This document shows, piece after piece, positions 13,566-15,243 of a stretch of DNA of 15,243 bases. This DNA is from JAJISK01 sp046759865. Its GTDB lineage: Archaea; Thermoplasmatota; Thermoplasmata; RBG-16-68-12; JAJISG01. The notes under the pieces are model-generated. The model was not told the origin of the DNA, ran no database searches, and worked only from the letters and a program-made list of their open reading frames with translations. Every line of letters begins with the position of its first letter. Position 1 is the first letter of the stretch. The position numbers and the translations under genes are program-made. The stretch covers positions 1-15,243 of the forward strand of contig JBHIDB010000023.1 of the NCBI GenBank assembly GCA_046759865.1. The letters are read 5' to 3'.

Positions 13566-14883
13566 TGCCGCGCCGTGCATCCTCCAGACGGATGTGCTCG
13601 TTGGGGGCGTGGGCCTTGCTGCCGGCATACCCGACCCCGGGTCCGGCGGCGGAGGGCGTTCCGAGGCTCGTGTAGTAGTAGGTGGACGACGAGCCGAGCG
13701 ACCACGGGAATATGTTGGGCTCTTGCTCGTAGGCCGCCCGGTAGCCTTGGAGGAGGGCCTGCCCGATCCGAGAGGAGAGGGGCGTCGTCGCCGGCTCGAA
13801 AGTGCCGTGGCTCTTGATCTCCACATCATCAAAGCCGCCCGCCTTCAGGTGGGCTCTCATGGCCTCGAGGACCTCTCCAGGGGGCTGTCCTGGCAGCAGA
13901 CGGAAGTCCAGTTTCGCCTTGGCGTATGCGGGGTTGATGGTCTTCGACCCGTCCCCGATGTAGCCGGCGTAGAAGCCATCGATGTTGCACGTGTTTCCAT
14001 ACACCATGTGCTGGAGGCGAGCCTGCTGGCTGCTTCCGCCCATGACTTCGACCGCCCCGTACGTCTTCGTGAAGTCCAGCGGATCGTAGCGGTTCCGCTT
14101 CAGGTAGGCAACCTCTTCCTCCGTCGGGCGATGGGCGTTGTCGTAGAATCCGGGGATAAGGATCTTCCCGTCCTCGTCCCGCAGGGTCCGGAGGGCTGCG
14201 ATGAGCCGCCACGCTGGGTTTGGGATGGAGACGGCGACGGAGGAGTGCTGGTCGACGGCCGCCTTGCGAACCGTGAGCTCCACGTAGAGGATCCCTTTGG
14301 AGCCCAGCTGCATGGTCGGAGTGCCGTCGGCGGTGTGACCGCTCCCTTCGATGGTCGCCCCCTCAGCTTCAAAGAGGCCCTGGTGCCGCTTCCAGAAGGC
14401 GGCGAGATGGGGGCTGGATACCTCCTCCTCCCCCTCAATCATGAAGCGAAGGCGGAGGGGCAGATCCCCCCAGATATCTTGGATGGCCGCCTGCGCCACC
14501 GCCTGGGAGAGGGCGTTCCCCTTGGTATCCGAGGAACCGCGAGCGTAGAAGACATCCTCCCGGATCACGGGGTCAAAGGGGTCCGTCTTCCACTCGTCCA
14601 GGGGCTCCTCTGGCTGGACGTCGTAGTGGTTGTATAGGCACAACGTCGGGCCCGTGGAACCGGCTTCCCCCACGACGAGGTTCGGGCCGTTGGGCACAGA
14701 CATCTCCCGAGCGTTGACTCCCCACTTGTCAAGGAGTTTCCGCGTGGCTCGGCCGCCCTCCTTGAACCCCTCTTCCCTGGCGCTGACGGTGCGGACGGCG
14801 CAATACTCCGTCAAGTCGTTCACGAAATCGTCGAAGTGGTCGTCGATGTAGTGGATGACCCGCTGTCTCTCCTCCTCTCCCAT
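13519..14883 (-). CDS. M20 family metallopeptidase (dipeptidase-like)
   Basis: This 454-residue enzyme of the M20/carnosinase-like group probably cleaves dipeptides or similar amides with two zinc or manganese ions in the cytoplasm. Metal and catalytic residues are visible: His86 and Asp88 in NHYDVQP, the bridging Asp119 in YARGSSDTKG, Glu153 and Glu154 in EGEEEVSS, Glu178 in TIEGSG (in the place often held by Asp) and His429 in APNEHI. The lid domain spans about residues 195-325, with its conserved QHSS. No signal peptide is seen. Start ATG 14883 sits 25 bases after a minus-strand TATA-like element. Substrate specificity (dipeptidase, deacylase or DapE-like) cannot be fixed; dipeptidase fits the overall motifs best. 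Confidence 0.92.
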   Translation of the reverse strand: MGEEERQRVIHYIDDHFDDFVNDLTEYCAVRTVSAREEGFKEGGRATRKLLDKWGVNAREMSVPNGPNLVVGEAGSTGPTLCLYNHYDVQPEEPLDEWKTDPFDPVIREDVFYARGSSDTKGNALSQAVAQAAIQDIWGDLPLRLRFMIEGEEEVSSPHLAAFWKRHQGLFEAEGATIEGSGHTADGTPTMQLGSKGILYVELTVRKAAVDQHSSVAVSIPNPAWRLIAALRTLRDEDGKILIPGFYDNAHRPTEEEVAYLKRNRYDPLDFTKTYGAVEVMGGSSQQARLQHMVYGNTCNIDGFYAGYIGDGSKTINPAYAKAKLDFRLLPGQPPGEVLEAMRAHLKAGGFDDVEIKSHGTFEPATTPLSSRIGQALLQGYRAAYEQEPNIFPWSLGSSSTYYYTSLGTPSAAGPGVGYAGSKAHAPNEHIRLEDARRGIKATAAMMLAFAKAD

Positions 14884-14888
14884 GTGGG

Positions 14889-14920
14889 CGGATAGAGCGC
14901 CGGCGCTAAAGGACTATCCG
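14889..14920. repeat. Nested inverted repeats at the M20 gene promoter
   Basis: Outer arms CGGATAG (14889-14895) and CTATCCG (14914-14920) are perfect. Between them lies the perfect 12-base palindrome AGCGCCGGCGCT (14896-14907), which directly abuts the left arm. The set covers the minus-strand TATA-like TTTAG and the region down to six bases before the M20 start codon. Confidence 0.5.
14906..14910 (-). promoter_or_regulatory. TATA-like element of the M20 peptidase gene
   Basis: The minus strand reads CCTTTAGCG, with TTTAG centred 25 bases before the ATG at 14883. This is the spacing for a leaderless start. Confidence 0.4.
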
Positions 14921-14945
14921 TCCCTCCCTAGACGCGGCAGGGCGG

Positions 14946-14981
14946 CGCCTGAGCCGTGGAATGAGTCGGCCTCAGAAGGCG
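14946..14981 (-). terminator. Hairpin just after the zinc ferredoxin gene
   Basis: On the minus strand, six bases past the ferredoxin stop, CGCC/GGCG, TGAG/CTCA and CCG/CGG can stack into an 11-pair stem interrupted by one- and three-base bulges, with a ten-base loop. It may mark the transcript end or protect it. No T-run follows, so this is tentative. Confidence 0.3.
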
Positions 14982-14986
14982 GCCGC

Positions 14987-15243
14987 TCAGGCCTCGGTGA
15001 TCTTAATGGCCTCCACGGGACAGACCGCCTCGCACGCCATGCAGTCGATGCAGTCGTCCTCGCGGGTGGGATCCGCCTTCTTTTCGGACTCCGGATGACC
15101 GGGGGTGTCCTCCCACTCGAAGACGTCGGTGGGGCAAACTGGGATGCAGGCGCCGTCCTCGATGCAGAGGTCGAAGTCCACGGCCACATGGGTTCCATGA
15201 ATGCCGAGCTTCTCCGGGGGCTCCAGCGGCCCCCAGACATCGT
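14987..15243 (-). CDS. Zinc-containing ferredoxin (5' end outside window)
   Basis: This small cytoplasmic iron-sulfur electron carrier is of the type known from Sulfolobus and Thermoplasma, where it takes electrons from 2-oxoacid:ferredoxin oxidoreductases. The frame runs to the window edge with 84 complete codons plus part of one. The upstream part reads VWGPLEPPEKLGIHGT, the N-terminal extension whose His residues help bind zinc; GIHG supplies one. Next is the first cluster site CIEDGACIPVCP (a C-x5-C-x3-C pattern), then the linker DTPGHPESEKKADP, where the Asp is probably the remaining zinc ligand, and the second site CIDCMACEAVCP for a 4Fe-4S cluster. An internal GTG at 15187 would give a 66-residue ferredoxin, but it would cut through the conserved extension, so the longer frame is right. 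Confidence 0.93.
   Translation of the reverse strand, partial: DVWGPLEPPEKLGIHGTHVAVDFDLCIEDGACIPVCPTDVFEWEDTPGHPESEKKADPTREDDCIDCMACEAVCPVEAIKITEA

Noticed and set aside
13594..14637. A 347-residue open frame on the plus strand
   Set aside because: It is antisense to the M20 peptidase, whose catalytic residues are complete. It has no start context and no recognisable domain.

Overview
The window comes from an archaeon with a GC-rich genome. The archaeal or archaeal/eukaryal markers are Nop5 (C/D-box RNP core), initiation factor aIF5A with its hypusine loop, an RtcB ligase, an archaemetzincin, an F420-family reductase and a zinc-containing ferredoxin. Many starts are preceded by a TATA-like element about 25 bases upstream with little or no leader, so leaderless transcription looks common. 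A Thermoplasmatota-like lineage is my best guess, since zinc ferredoxins are known from Thermoplasma and Sulfolobales, but the sequence alone does not settle it.

Layout, left to right. Bases 1-2256 (+): the 3' end of mtnA (cut by the window edge), a VOC/glyoxalase-fold protein, nop5 and a thioredoxin. Bases 2272-3936 (-): a long-chain acyl-CoA ligase. Bases 3937-4391: weakly coding, with one tentative 57-residue membrane protein. A small two-helix membrane protein (-) then diverges from the aIF5A/agmatinase operon (+, 4838-6084). A coiled-coil protein (-) and a ribbon-helix-helix-like protein (+) diverge from a 95-base spacer. Next comes a four-gene operon (+, 7425-10969): ABC ATPase, two paralogous ABC-2 permeases and a GNAT acetyltransferase. 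An F420-type oxidoreductase (-) then diverges from an rtcB/archaemetzincin operon (+). The window ends with an M20 dipeptidase (-) and a zinc ferredoxin (-, 5' end cut by the edge).

How the genes may work together. Agmatinase makes putrescine from agmatine. Polyamine synthesis supplies the spermidine used to make hypusine on aIF5A and releases methylthioadenosine, whose salvage passes through MtnA. Nop5 and RtcB both act on RNA. The exporter and acetyltransferase operon looks like an efflux-plus-modification module, and the RHH-like protein next to it is a candidate regulator.

The least explained signals are inverted repeats around several TATA boxes: 3950-3994, 4747-4774, 6800-6811, 7370-7396, 11467-11504 and 14889-14920. 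I found no tRNA, rRNA, CRISPR array, insertion sequence or transposase. No clearly novel multi-gene system stands out; the best candidate is the coiled-coil/RHH/ABC/GNAT block at 6103-10969.
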